A stretch of DNA of 64,000 nt, taken from the NCBI GenBank assembly GCA_964602655.1, contig CAZRSF010000007.1, forward strand, positions 49,732 to 113,731, given 5' to 3'. This stretch comes from Moduliflexus sp964602655. Its GTDB lineage: Bacteria > Moduliflexota > Moduliflexia > Moduliflexales > Moduliflexaceae. Shown here one piece after another: positions 9,346 to 17,575 of the stretch (position 1 is its first letter; each line of letters begins with the position of its first letter). Position numbers and translations under genes: made by a program. Below the pieces are notes generated by a model. That model was not told where the DNA came from, ran no database searches, and was given only the letters and a program-made list of their open reading frames with translations.

Positions 9346-9543
9346 GTGATGGATTTTTGTCATGACCAGCAACAGGGCAGAGTTAAACGGACAAGCATCT
9401 CCGCGCCGGTGTTCGCGGTCGTCGAGGCAAAAACCGACAATATCAATTCCAACTTCGGGCAGCGCATGGTGGAAATGGTCGCCGCGCAGCTCTATAATAA
9501 GGTGTTCGAAAACGGAAACATCACATTATCACACAATAAAGAG
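9346..9543 (+). pseudogene. Fragment of a PD-(D/E)XK-like uncharacterised protein
   Basis: The frame reads SISAPVFAVVEAKTDN, then GQRMVEMVAAQLYNK. This is the central block of a widespread uncharacterised family whose members have (A/S)P(V/I)F..VEAK.(D/E)NI...GQ...EM.AA...N. The VEAK stretch looks like the E-x-K of a nuclease-type core. The family's upstream and downstream parts are missing and the frame runs into the next gene, so this is a decayed remnant. The remaining sequence between 9222 and 9553 holds only a CCACAGATT-type repeat fragment near 9241. Confidence 0.5.
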
Positions 9544-9553
9544 GAGATAACAT

Positions 9554-10828
9554 ATGGAACAAGAAAAGACGCCTCCCCCGCTCCCTCTAACGTTTCGCCA
9601 GTTTTTGCGCCATTGGTTCGTTCGTTATAACCCGCTCTATTTTTTTAGCGCGCTCTGCATGTTGACTGGTGTTTTTCTGATTTCTCCCGGTTCGAAACAA
9701 GAAGGCTGGCAATTTTGGGAAACCGTTTTAACCGCAGTGATTGAACTGTACGAAATTCTGTTGATCGCGGGGGCTGGCTTACTATTCCGTTATGCCAAAC
9801 AATATCGCGCCGCAGCGATTTTAGGGATACTGTCAGCGATCTTCCTGTTCGACACAACGTTTCAGACCGAGGTGATTGCGACGTTTGATCGGAATGCGGG
9901 CATCGTGGTCGCCATTTGTTGGATTTTATTGGCGGCGATCAAATTGGGCGCGATTCGTTGGGCGTTTCGATTGGATGAACGTCTTTCTGTTTGTGCCATT
10001 CCATTTCTCGGCGCAGCGGGAATCGCGATTTTCCCGCACCTGCTTAGTCGCTTGAACGATGTGAAAAGTCAGATGCATCTTGTCGCAATGTGGTACGGAA
10101 TCGCACTGGTGGCGTACGCATTCTACCAACGCCAAGCGTTGCAAAATCTTACGTCATCCGAAGAGGCTGGCATGGTAGAAACCGCGTTCGAACGGATTAG
10201 TCGCGCTGTCTGGAATATCTGGGCTGGGCTTTATCTGTATCACCTTATTGCTTGGGTTTATACGTTTGACATCTATATTTCGAATCCAGTCCTTTATTGC
10301 GCTCCGATTCTTTGGCTGTTCGCATTGCTCTTTTCTCGCGAACAAGAAATCTGGGCTGCCGCTATTGGCACGTTTTGTATTGTATTATTTACACCCTCGC
10401 TCGTTGCGCCGACAGCGCTATTTTTGGGGATTGCGCTTGTGATACAAGCCCGACGCAAACAGTATCCGCGACTCTACATCGGTGCGATTCTCGCCGGATA
10501 TTTCGCGATATGGACACTTGGATGGAAAGCCTGGCCGATTCCACCCATAAGTATTTGGCTGACGGTGTTCGCCATCGTCGCATTGGCCGGCCTGTCCTGG
10601 CGCTTTCGGATGCCGTCGGCGCTCTTGCCTTTGCTGGCAGGCGTTTATCCGCTTATTACTCATTTGCCGTCGTTTACCATACGTCAATGGGGAATCGTCT
10701 TGATTGCATTAGCGTTTCTCAGCTTGATCGGCGGGGTACTGATTAACTGGCAACTGCGTCGAACGAATGGCGATACGAACAATGAACGCCGCGAAGAAAA
10801 ATCTGGTTCGACCGATGACATCTCGTAA
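9554..10828 (+). CDS. Polytopic membrane protein of unknown function
   Basis: An inner-membrane protein of 424 residues with roughly ten or more hydrophobic helices, beginning near residue 30 (PLYFFSALCMLTGVFL). It has a proline-rich N-terminal tail (EQEKTPPPLPLTF) and a charged C-terminal tail (NNERREEKSGSTDD). A good AAAGAGGAGA ribosome site lies before the ATG. I see no transporter or enzyme motif; the helix pattern recalls DUF2157/DUF2339-type proteins, but I cannot place it. It converges on kdsA with a hairpin between them. Confidence 0.75.
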   Translation: MEQEKTPPPLPLTFRQFLRHWFVRYNPLYFFSALCMLTGVFLISPGSKQEGWQFWETVLTAVIELYEILLIAGAGLLFRYAKQYRAAAILGILSAIFLFDTTFQTEVIATFDRNAGIVVAICWILLAAIKLGAIRWAFRLDERLSVCAIPFLGAAGIAIFPHLLSRLNDVKSQMHLVAMWYGIALVAYAFYQRQALQNLTSSEEAGMVETAFERISRAVWNIWAGLYLYHLIAWVYTFDIYISNPVLYCAPILWLFALLFSREQEIWAAAIGTFCIVLFTPSLVAPTALFLGIALVIQARRKQYPRLYIGAILAGYFAIWTLGWKAWPIPPISIWLTVFAIVALAGLSWRFRMPSALLPLLAGVYPLITHLPSFTIRQWGIVLIALAFLSLIGGVLINWQLRRTNGDTNNERREEKSGSTDDIS

Positions 10829-10884
10829 ATCAATTCCGTACATTCAGTGTAATACCGATTGTGGTCGAATGGATCATAAATCGT

Positions 10885-10908
10885 AGGGCGAAACTGTTGT
10901 TTCGCCCT
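10885..10908. terminator. Hairpin between convergent genes
   Basis: A perfect 10-bp stem (AGGGCGAAAC/GTTTCGCCCT) with a TGTT loop, followed at once by a second small hairpin (GTCGAAA/TTTCGAC). It lies between the plus-strand membrane protein and minus-strand kdsA. There is no U-run, so its efficiency as an intrinsic terminator is doubtful. Confidence 0.5.
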
Positions 10909-10978
10909 TGTCGAAAAGCAGTTTCGACGTACAACGCGAATATGATCTTTTTAAAGGCAATTGGTGTAATTTGTGGCT

Positions 10979-11815
10979 TTATTTGTGGACAAGCGCAAAG
11001 ATGTCTTTACATACGTTCAGCAAGTCGAATGCCGCTTCCGGCGTAATCATGTTTGGCCCGTCGCAGGGCGCGTGATCAGGGTCAGGATGCACTTCGAGAA
11101 ACAGGCCGCTCGCTCCGGCAGCCACCGCCGCCCGCGCTAACGTTGCCACGAATTGCCGTTCGCCGGAAGACGACGTGCCTGCGCCGCCAGGAAGTTGGAC
11201 GCTGTGCGTGGCGTCGAAGATCACCGGGTAGCCAAAGCCCTGCACAATCGGAATCGCCCGCATATCAGACACGAGGTTGCCATAGCCGAAACTCGCGCCC
11301 CGTTCCGTGATGACAACCTGATCGTTGCCGCTCGTGATGACCTTTTGAGCGCAATTTTTCATATCGCTCGGCGCGAGAAACTGCCCTTTTTTGATATTGA
11401 CGATTTTGCCGGTTTGCGCTGCCGCGACAAGCAGATCGGTTTGGCGGCACAAAAACGCCGGAATTTGCAGCATATCCGCCACTTCCGCAACCGGCGCGGC
11501 CTCGTCTGGCGTGTGAATATCGGTCACAATCGGCACGTCGAATTGACGCCGAATTTCGTCTAAAATCCGCAAGCCCCGCTCAAAGCCGATGCCGCGATAG
11601 GACGATAACGAACTGCGATTGGCTTTGTCGAATGAAGATTTATAAATAAACGGTAAGCCTAATTGCGCTGTAATTTCTTTCAGATGTTCGGCGGTCGTGA
11701 AATTGACGGCAGGATCGTCCTCGATGACGCAGGGGCCGGCGATGACGACAAGCTGGTCGCCGCCGATACTGAAGTCGCGCAATGACACGCGATGAAGTTG
11801 AGTGATCTGTTCCAT
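10979..11815 (-). CDS. kdsA: 3-deoxy-8-phosphooctulonate synthase (KDO-8-phosphate synthase)
   Basis: Condenses phosphoenolpyruvate with arabinose 5-phosphate to KDO 8-phosphate, the first committed step of KDO synthesis for the LPS inner core. The 278-residue length is normal. Signature stretches are VVIAGPCVIEDD near residue 23, YKSSFDKANRSS, the CRQTDLLVAAAQTG block, NIKKGQFLAP, and DATHSVQLPGG. The start MEQITQLHRV was chosen over an upstream ATG that lies inside the palindromic repeat. Its presence implies an LPS outer membrane. No other KDO gene is nearby. Confidence 0.95.
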   Translation of the reverse strand: MEQITQLHRVSLRDFSIGGDQLVVIAGPCVIEDDPAVNFTTAEHLKEITAQLGLPFIYKSSFDKANRSSLSSYRGIGFERGLRILDEIRRQFDVPIVTDIHTPDEAAPVAEVADMLQIPAFLCRQTDLLVAAAQTGKIVNIKKGQFLAPSDMKNCAQKVITSGNDQVVITERGASFGYGNLVSDMRAIPIVQGFGYPVIFDATHSVQLPGGAGTSSSGERQFVATLARAAVAAGASGLFLEVHPDPDHAPCDGPNMITPEAAFDLLNVCKDIFALVHK

Positions 11816-11832
11816 AGTCCTAAGTAGTGCCA

Positions 11833-11879
11833 GGAGTGCCAACGCTTGCTTTGGCGGCCAAAGCAAGCGTTGGCACTCC
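11833..11879. repeat. GGAGTGCC palindrome, copy 1
   Basis: A 47-bp perfect palindrome: arms GGAGTGCCAACGCTTGCTTT and its complement around CGG. It lies between kdsA and the corrinoid-activator gene. Longer related copies with the same arm start (AGGAGTGCCAAAGCTTGCTT) are at 33598-33737 and 37283-37357, so this is a dispersed repeat family. Confidence 0.8.
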
Positions 11880-11895
11880 ATCATTGATTTTGAAA

Positions 11896-13722
11896 TTATC
11901 CGGGAAAGCGCATCTGTTCGGCGAACATCGTCTGGAACCGCGTATCGTTCGTCAAGGCGAGATGTTCGGTTCGCCGGGCGATCACATCGGCTTCATCTTT
12001 GGCTGCACGGGAAAGCAAAGCCAGTTGCGCCCCTAAACCGGCGGCGTTCCCGACTGACCGAATCCGTTCGCGGGGCACATCAGGAATCAGGCCGATCCGC
12101 GTGGCGCTGTCAATATCAATATAATTGCCGAACGCGCCCGCTAACAAGATTTCCGCGATGTCGTCCTGCTCGATTCCCATGCGCTGCATCAGCATCGCGA
12201 TGCCCGTCGCAATCGCGCCTTTGGCAAGTTGCAATTCGCGAACGTCCTGCTGTGTAATAACAATCGGCTCGCCGGATTCGGTCTGATGGGCGTCCATCAA
12301 TACGAACGAACGCTTGCCGTCGCCAACTCGCAGCCGCGTCCGCAACGCGAACGGCACGCCCTTTTTCTCCGCATCTTCCGGCGTCAACAGGCGTCCGCTG
12401 CTATTGATCAGCCCGGCATCCAACATCTGCGCAATCGCGTCAACAAGGCCAGAGCCGCAAATTCCCTGCGCCGGACATTCGCCGAGCACATGACACTGCA
12501 CGTCGCCGTCAATTGCCACGCGGTCTATCGCGCCAGCCGCGCCGCGCATCCCATGCGTGATCTGCGCTCCTTCGAAGGCCGTGCCAGCCGCCGCAGAACA
12601 GGCGAGCAAGCTCTCTTTCGAGCCAAGCACGATTTCTCCGTTCGTGCCGATGTCAATGGCTAATGTGATGTGATCGTTCGCATGCAGCGCCGTCGCCAAC
12701 ACCACGCCGACCGTATCAGCGCCGACGAATCCGGCAATCAGCGGCAGCATCACCACCCGCGCCTGCGGAAAAATATGCAGCCCAAACTCTTTCGCCGTTA
12801 AGACGATCTGGTCGCGAATCGCCGGAAGATACGGCGCTCTGCCTAAATGCACCGGCGAGATATGCAGCAGCAGATGATGCATGACGGTATTGCCGACGAT
12901 AGTGACTTCATAAATCTGCTGCGCGTCAATCCCGGCCTGCTCGCAGACCTCTTCGATAATCGTATTCAGCGTTTTCAGAATGTGTTCATGAAGTTTCTGC
13001 AAACTGGCGCGATCTTGCTGCGCGAAGGTAATGCGCGACATCAGATCGCCGCCATAGACGGTCTGAGCGTTCAAGGCCGACGCCACCGCGATTTCCTGGC
13101 CGGTATGCAGATTGAGCAAATACCCCACGACTGTCGTCGTGCCGACATCAAACGCCAGCCCGTACATCTGTTCGCATGTATAGCCCGGTTCGATGCCGAT
13201 CACGGTATTTTTCCAGCAGACGACCGTCATTTCGCGACGATGCTCGAATAGCACGGATGGCAGATGCCGCAATGCCGCAAGATCAATGTCCGCTGCCGCG
13301 AGATGTTCGCGCACATCCTCGAAATCAGAACTTTGATGTTCTTCAATTCTCTGCGGCAGAATGAGAAACTGCTTGCTGACATCAGGCGCTAAAACCACTT
13401 CTTCGCGTTCGGTATGCGAGAGGATGCGGTGCAATTGCTCAGAAATCGGCGGAATGACGCGCACCACGCCGTCAGTGAGCGCTCTGGTTTTGCAGGCAAG
13501 ACGATACCTCTGCCGCAAGCGTTTTTCTCCCAGCACGCGGAAATCTTCGTCGGTCGGCGGCGTAAACTCGCCGCGAATCAGTTGAATGCGGCAACTGTTG
13601 CAGCGGCCTTTGCCGCCGCAGGTCGCGACAATCTCCACGCCGCCTTGATGAGCGCATTCTAACACCGTTTGCGTCGGCTGAATCTCAATCGTTTTTTCTT
13701 CGGGCTGAAAGGTGATGTTCAT
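11896..13722 (-). CDS. RACo-like ASKHA-domain Fe-S protein (reductive activator of corrinoid proteins)
   Basis: A 608-residue cytosolic protein. The N-terminal domain is a plant-type 2Fe-2S ferredoxin with CGGKGRCNSC giving Cys35, Cys41 and Cys44, and Cys77 as fourth ligand. The large C-terminal part is the DUF4445 ASKHA ATPase fold, with YGLAFDVGTTTVVGYL, LAIDIGTNGEIVLG, and AGAFGNYIDIDSA. In RACo and RamA this layout uses ATP and a low-potential electron to reduce inactive Co(II) corrinoid back to Co(I). The neighbouring gene on the same strand is a homocysteine-methyltransferase-type protein, which supports a link to methyl transfer. No corrinoid-binding protein is in the window. Confidence 0.85.
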   Translation of the reverse strand: MNITFQPEEKTIEIQPTQTVLECAHQGGVEIVATCGGKGRCNSCRIQLIRGEFTPPTDEDFRVLGEKRLRQRYRLACKTRALTDGVVRVIPPISEQLHRILSHTEREEVVLAPDVSKQFLILPQRIEEHQSSDFEDVREHLAAADIDLAALRHLPSVLFEHRREMTVVCWKNTVIGIEPGYTCEQMYGLAFDVGTTTVVGYLLNLHTGQEIAVASALNAQTVYGGDLMSRITFAQQDRASLQKLHEHILKTLNTIIEEVCEQAGIDAQQIYEVTIVGNTVMHHLLLHISPVHLGRAPYLPAIRDQIVLTAKEFGLHIFPQARVVMLPLIAGFVGADTVGVVLATALHANDHITLAIDIGTNGEIVLGSKESLLACSAAAGTAFEGAQITHGMRGAAGAIDRVAIDGDVQCHVLGECPAQGICGSGLVDAIAQMLDAGLINSSGRLLTPEDAEKKGVPFALRTRLRVGDGKRSFVLMDAHQTESGEPIVITQQDVRELQLAKGAIATGIAMLMQRMGIEQDDIAEILLAGAFGNYIDIDSATRIGLIPDVPRERIRSVGNAAGLGAQLALLSRAAKDEADVIARRTEHLALTNDTRFQTMFAEQMRFPG

Positions 13723-13746
13723 CGCAGATTTGGGAATGAGACGTTC

Positions 13747-13841
13747 CAGGGGTTGAAACCCCAGTCTTTATTCCGTTGCCGCTTCGCGGCAAGCCTCGCC
13801 CTGAAAGGGCGTTGGCATAAAGACAGGGGTTCCAACCCCTG
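13747..13841. repeat. Structured repeat with four hairpins, copy 1
   Basis: A 95-nt element of consecutive hairpins: GGGGTT-GA-AACCCC, TTGCCGC-TTC-GCGGCAA, CGCCCT-GA-AAGGGCG and AGGGGTT-CC-AACCCCT. The first and last are joined by a GTCTTTAT/ATAAAGAC long-range pairing. It lies between the corrinoid-activator and methyltransferase genes. The copy at 38520-38617 keeps the same plan with different outer bases. Confidence 0.75.
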
Positions 13842-13855
13842 AGAAATTCGCCGGG

Positions 13856-14737
13856 TTATGCTCCTTTGACCATCGTGGCGATGGCTCGAAGGTAGTCGGG
13901 ATTCGTGCCGCAGCAGCCGCCGATAATGCGCACATCAAGATCAAGCAGCGGTTTCATCAGATCAGCCATCTCTGACGGTGTCATGGTATAGACATTTTTG
14001 CCATCGCGCAGTTCAGGAAGCCCGGCGTTCGGCTGCGCGATCAGGTAGCCATTCGTCACGGAGCGCATCGCCTGAAGCACGCCGACGGTCAGTTCCGGTC
14101 CCGCGCCGCAATTCGTGCCGACAACATCCGCGCCGGCCTGCTGCAATGCTTCGACCGCCTGTTCCGGCGATGTGCCCATCATGGTGCGGTAGCCTTTCTT
14201 TTTTTGCTCGAAGGTCATCGTCGCCACCACTGGCAGCGAGGTATTTTCTTTGACCGCTTTCACCGCAATCACCGTTTCTTCCAGGCTGATCATGGTTTCC
14301 ACGAAGGCTGCATCCACGTCGCCGGCTTGCAACGCGAGCGCCTGGGCTTTGAACGCCTGATATGCGTCGTCTTCGGCTAATGCGCCATACGGTTTGAGAA
14401 GTTGTCCGATTGGTCCAATCGATCCGGCGACAAAACGTTGCTCGCCAGCGGCTTTGCGGGCGATTTCAGCGCCTTTGCGATTCCATTCCGCCATCTTATC
14501 GGCAACATGATAATCATTGAGTTTGATGGACGTTCCGCCGAACGTGTTCGTTTCCACCATATCGCATCCGGCGTCGAAATACGCCTGATGAATCGCCTGC
14601 ACGTCGTTCGGGTGCGACACGTTCCATTCTTCGGGGCACGCGCCTTGCGGCAGCCCTCTGGCAAATAACATCGTGCCCATTGCGCCGTCCGATACGAGGC
14701 GGCGTTTTGCTAATTCCGCTAAAAAATCTCGCGCCAT
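13856..14737 (-). CDS. Homocysteine S-methyltransferase family protein (MetH N-module-like)
   Basis: A 293-residue stand-alone version of the zinc methyltransferase domain that opens MetH. It starts LVSDGAMGTMLFARGLPQG and has the zinc Cys ligands in GTNCGAGPE (Cys210) and GGCCGTNPDYL (Cys275, Cys276), plus ETNTFGGTSIKLNDY near 62-76. It should move a methyl group onto homocysteine or a related thiol. Full MetH has folate, B12 and activation modules that are absent here, so methyl donation must come from another protein. The adjacent RACo-like activator suggests a corrinoid protein donor. The alternative is an S-methylmethionine or betaine type enzyme. Confidence 0.85.
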   Translation of the reverse strand: MARDFLAELAKRRLVSDGAMGTMLFARGLPQGACPEEWNVSHPNDVQAIHQAYFDAGCDMVETNTFGGTSIKLNDYHVADKMAEWNRKGAEIARKAAGEQRFVAGSIGPIGQLLKPYGALAEDDAYQAFKAQALALQAGDVDAAFVETMISLEETVIAVKAVKENTSLPVVATMTFEQKKKGYRTMMGTSPEQAVEALQQAGADVVGTNCGAGPELTVGVLQAMRSVTNGYLIAQPNAGLPELRDGKNVYTMTPSEMADLMKPLLDLDVRIIGGCCGTNPDYLRAIATMVKGA

Positions 14738-14743
14738 TTAACG

Positions 14744-14842
14744 AATAGAACACTGATTGGACTGATAGAACTGATTTTCATTGATTTTTTATTTTAAATC
14801 ATCAGTGTTGATCTGTTTTATCAGTCCAATCAGTGTTCTATT
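14744..14842. repeat. AATAGAACACTGATTGG inverted repeat
   Basis: Perfect 22-23 nt arms (AATAGAACACTGATTGGACT with complement AGTCCAATCAGTGTTCTATT) surround an AT-rich centre. The right arm covers the stop codon of thpR. The left arm also occurs at the 3' end of rsmH (28919), where it again supplies the last codons. It may end or stabilise transcripts; it looks like a mobile palindrome that settles at gene ends. Confidence 0.75.
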
Positions 14843-15413
14843 TTTTTTCCAAATTCACTTTGCCGATTTCCATATATTCCGAGCCGGTAGATTTCAATTC
14901 GCTGCGAATCAGATAGAGCGCATCTACTGAAGTGACGCCGACCCAGATATTGACAATGCCTTCGATTGCCCGGAAGAGAGTGCTTTTATTTTTCTGTGAT
15001 CGCACCCGTCCGAGCGTCAGATGCGGCTGAAATCGCCCGCTTTCCCCCTGAAATCCCAATGCTTCAAGACGCGGCGACAGGTCAGCTTCCAATGTTTTCA
15101 AACTCCCGCTTTCATCGTCGGTGATGCCGATCCAAATCACGCGGGGGAAGCTCATGTTCGGAAACGCGCCCGCGTAGCCGATTTGCATCGAAAACGGGGA
15201 TACTGTCTTCGCGCTTACAGTCATGGCGTCTAAAATTGCGGGGATTTGCGCTTCCTGAATATCCCCTAAGAATTTCAGGGTCAGATGAATGTTGTCCGGC
15301 TTTACCCAAGAGATTTGCGCATCCGCTTGTTTTAATTTCTCCTGAATTCCCGCCAGCTTTTCCTGGATTTCCTGCGAAATCTTGATGGCAATAAATGCTC
15401 GAATTCCGTCCAT
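14838..15413 (-). CDS. thpR: RNA 2',3'-cyclic phosphodiesterase
   Basis: A 191-residue 2H phosphoesterase (2'-5' RNA ligase family) that opens RNA 2',3'-cyclic phosphates. Both HxTx motifs are present: HLTLKFLG (His43, Thr45) and HLTLGRVR (His131, Thr133). The start MDGIRAFIAIKIS fits the family. The upstream ATG at 15479 would add 22 residues overlapping the cinA stop region. It is the third gene of a minus-strand run pgpA-cinA-thpR with gaps of 58 and 68 bp, a gene order common in bacteria. The stop codon comes from the repeat at 14744-14842. Confidence 0.92.
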   Translation of the reverse strand: MDGIRAFIAIKISQEIQEKLAGIQEKLKQADAQISWVKPDNIHLTLKFLGDIQEAQIPAILDAMTVSAKTVSPFSMQIGYAGAFPNMSFPRVIWIGITDDESGSLKTLEADLSPRLEALGFQGESGRFQPHLTLGRVRSQKNKSTLFRAIEGIVNIWVGVTSVDALYLIRSELKSTGSEYMEIGKVNLEKK

Positions 15414-15481
15414 AATTTTTTCGTGTATCGCCGCGACTTCAGAGCGTCCTCCATCCTGACATCGCGCGACAGCGTCCACGT

Positions 15482-16729
15482 TTATTTTTCGCGTAACAGT
15501 TCGCCGCGCAGCATATCTAACGCCGTTTGCGCGGTTCTGGTCTTGATCTCAAGGCGATCCCCTGAAAATTGGCATTTCCGCCAGTGCGTACCGCCTTGTT
15601 CGGAAGAAACAGCAATAAAGACCAATCCCACCGGCTTATTCGGCGTCGCGCCGCCCGGCCCCGCGATGCCCGTCACCGCGACGCCATAGGTGGTCTGCGA
15701 CAGCCAGCGAATGCCTTCCGCCATTGCAACGGCTGTTTCGGCACTGACCGCGCCATGCTGCTCGATGATATTCGGAGACACGTCCAATAACGACATTTTC
15801 GCATCATTGCTATACGCCACAATTCCACGTTCCATATACATCGAACTGCCTGGAACATTTGTCAATCTGTGCGCAATCAGGCCGCCGGTGCAGGATTCCG
15901 CCACTGCGACGGTCTGTCTGCGGTCGGCTAACAGTCTGCCGACAACTTCTTCCAGTGTTTCAGCGCCGACGCCGTAAACATACCGTTCCAATTTTTTGAT
16001 AATCTGCTCGTTCAATGAGCGCAAACGACTTTCAACGTCGGTCTGAATTTCCCCTTTGACAGTCAAAATGATTGAGATTTCCTCACCATCTTCGACGTAA
16101 TTCAGCAATTGCTGACCGCCTTCCCAGTCAATGCCTTTCAATGATTCTTTGATTTTCGACAATGGCAATCCGCAGGTTTTGAATATTATGCCGTTGACCG
16201 TGCCGAATCGAAATGTTTTGGGGTCAAGGCGCGGCAAAATGCGCTGTTTGACAATCTGCTCGATTTCGTCAGGTTGCCCCGGCAGCAAGACCACGCTGTT
16301 TTGTTCATGCGTAAACAAAAACGCCGGCATTCGGCCTTTTTCATTGTCCAACATTTCTGCTTCCGTTGGGACTAACGCCTGTTTTTCCGCTGTCGGCGGC
16401 ATGGTATCTCCGCGAGCTTCATATTCGGCTTTGATTGCGTCCAACAATTTATAGTTCAGGATCAGGCGCTTTTTCAGTACGCGCGTCAGCAATTTTTTGG
16501 CGGTGTCATACTCGCCGGACATAACTTTTGCCACGATAAAGACCAGGCTCGACCGTCCGATAGCCTGACGCAGCACGTCTTCCATCCGATTTTCCTGTCC
16601 GCTGACGAATGAGACGTAATCCACTTCGATTCCGGCGTCTAACAATTGGCGAGAGATGACCGCTACGCTGTTATTCCGAGCGTCTTGAATAATGAATTCG
16701 CTTCCGACTGAGATGATTTCGACTGGCAC
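15482..16729 (-). CDS. cinA: CinA-type nicotinamide-nucleotide amidohydrolase / competence-damage protein
   Basis: A 415-residue two-domain protein. The N-terminal COG1058 (MoaB/MogA-like) part begins VEIISVGSEFIIQDARNNS and continues to about residue 170. The C-terminal PncC amidohydrolase part holds VAVAESCTGGLIAHRLTNVPG and GVAVTGIAGPGGATPNKPVGLVF. It deamidates NMN to nicotinic acid mononucleotide in pyridine-nucleotide salvage. The N-terminal domain departs from the usual GDEL.G...D.N opening (GSEFIIQDARNNS), so its pyrophosphatase activity may be altered. It lies between pgpA and thpR. Confidence 0.9.
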   Translation of the reverse strand: MPVEIISVGSEFIIQDARNNSVAVISRQLLDAGIEVDYVSFVSGQENRMEDVLRQAIGRSSLVFIVAKVMSGEYDTAKKLLTRVLKKRLILNYKLLDAIKAEYEARGDTMPPTAEKQALVPTEAEMLDNEKGRMPAFLFTHEQNSVVLLPGQPDEIEQIVKQRILPRLDPKTFRFGTVNGIIFKTCGLPLSKIKESLKGIDWEGGQQLLNYVEDGEEISIILTVKGEIQTDVESRLRSLNEQIIKKLERYVYGVGAETLEEVVGRLLADRRQTVAVAESCTGGLIAHRLTNVPGSSMYMERGIVAYSNDAKMSLLDVSPNIIEQHGAVSAETAVAMAEGIRWLSQTTYGVAVTGIAGPGGATPNKPVGLVFIAVSSEQGGTHWRKCQFSGDRLEIKTRTAQTALDMLRGELLREK

Positions 16730-16787
16730 GTATTTTCTCCGTTTTTTAAAAGCTGTCAGACACTTTCAAAGTGACTGACAGCTAATT

Positions 16788-17324
16788 TTACGCAAATCGT
16801 TCGATCAGGAATTTCGCCGCTTGCAGGAGGATATTGCCGTACACGCCAGCCAGCGCGTCGTCAATCATGACGCCGAAACCTTTCAGATTCGGATTTTCAT
16901 CAAGGCTGCGAATCGGGTATGGTTTGAGAATGTCAAAAAATCGGAAGACAAAAAACCCGGCGATAATCCATTGCCACTTGAACGGCTGCCACGCAAACGG
17001 CAAAAACGCCATCGTAATGAGGTAGCCGACGATTTCATCAATCACGATAATGCCATGGTCTTGTTCCTGTGACGCTTCTTCGATACGGTTCGCCCCTTGA
17101 ATGCCGAACAAAAACAATACGAGCGCGATCGCGCCATACGGCAGCCATTGCATCCATCCCGCCGGAAGGAATGCGCCAAGTTTCATCAGGCCGAGATAGA
17201 GCGGAATGCCAACTAACGTGCCGAACGTGCCGGACGCAATCGGCGCGAAGCCGGAGAACAATCCGGTCGTAAGCGCTAACTGCCCCCAACCGACCTTTTT
17301 TGCAAATTTTTGAAGTCCTGCCAT
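16788..17324 (-). CDS. pgpA: Phosphatidylglycerophosphatase A
   Basis: A 178-residue inner-membrane enzyme that removes the 3'-phosphate of phosphatidylglycerol phosphate in phospholipid synthesis. Motifs of the PgpA family are ATGLFSGFAPIASGTFGTLVG at the N-terminus, IVIDEIVGYLITM with the acidic catalytic residues, FRFFDILKPYPI, and GFGVMIDDALAGVYGN. Three to four hydrophobic helices are visible. It is the first gene of the pgpA-cinA-thpR run. The 250 bp upstream, before the tRNA, shows no other gene and probably contains the promoter of the run. Confidence 0.93.
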   Translation of the reverse strand: MAGLQKFAKKVGWGQLALTTGLFSGFAPIASGTFGTLVGIPLYLGLMKLGAFLPAGWMQWLPYGAIALVLFLFGIQGANRIEEASQEQDHGIIVIDEIVGYLITMAFLPFAWQPFKWQWIIAGFFVFRFFDILKPYPIRSLDENPNLKGFGVMIDDALAGVYGNILLQAAKFLIERFA

Positions 17325-17575
17325 ATCTATTTTTCAACGTCCGGTCTCTTGAAAGCCGCAGCAAAAATCGTACAGCGGTTTCCGCGTCGGGACGCCTTTT
17401 TATAAATTATGATTACATGAATGACTATGTTTGCGTCTTCATCGTATATCTGCAAAGGCGAGCTTCTCTGTCAACAAATATATGAGGAAATCTCCGAATT
17501 GCAGAAAAAAAGTTGTGCCGGCACATTTTTCTTGACGAAATTCCGGTGAGTTGTTTTTCCAGTATTTCAATAGAT

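Noticed and set aside
14744..14842. Possible CRISPR-like or riboswitch element
   Set aside because: It is a single inverted repeat with AT-rich centre; there are no regularly spaced direct repeats, and no known riboswitch core is visible.
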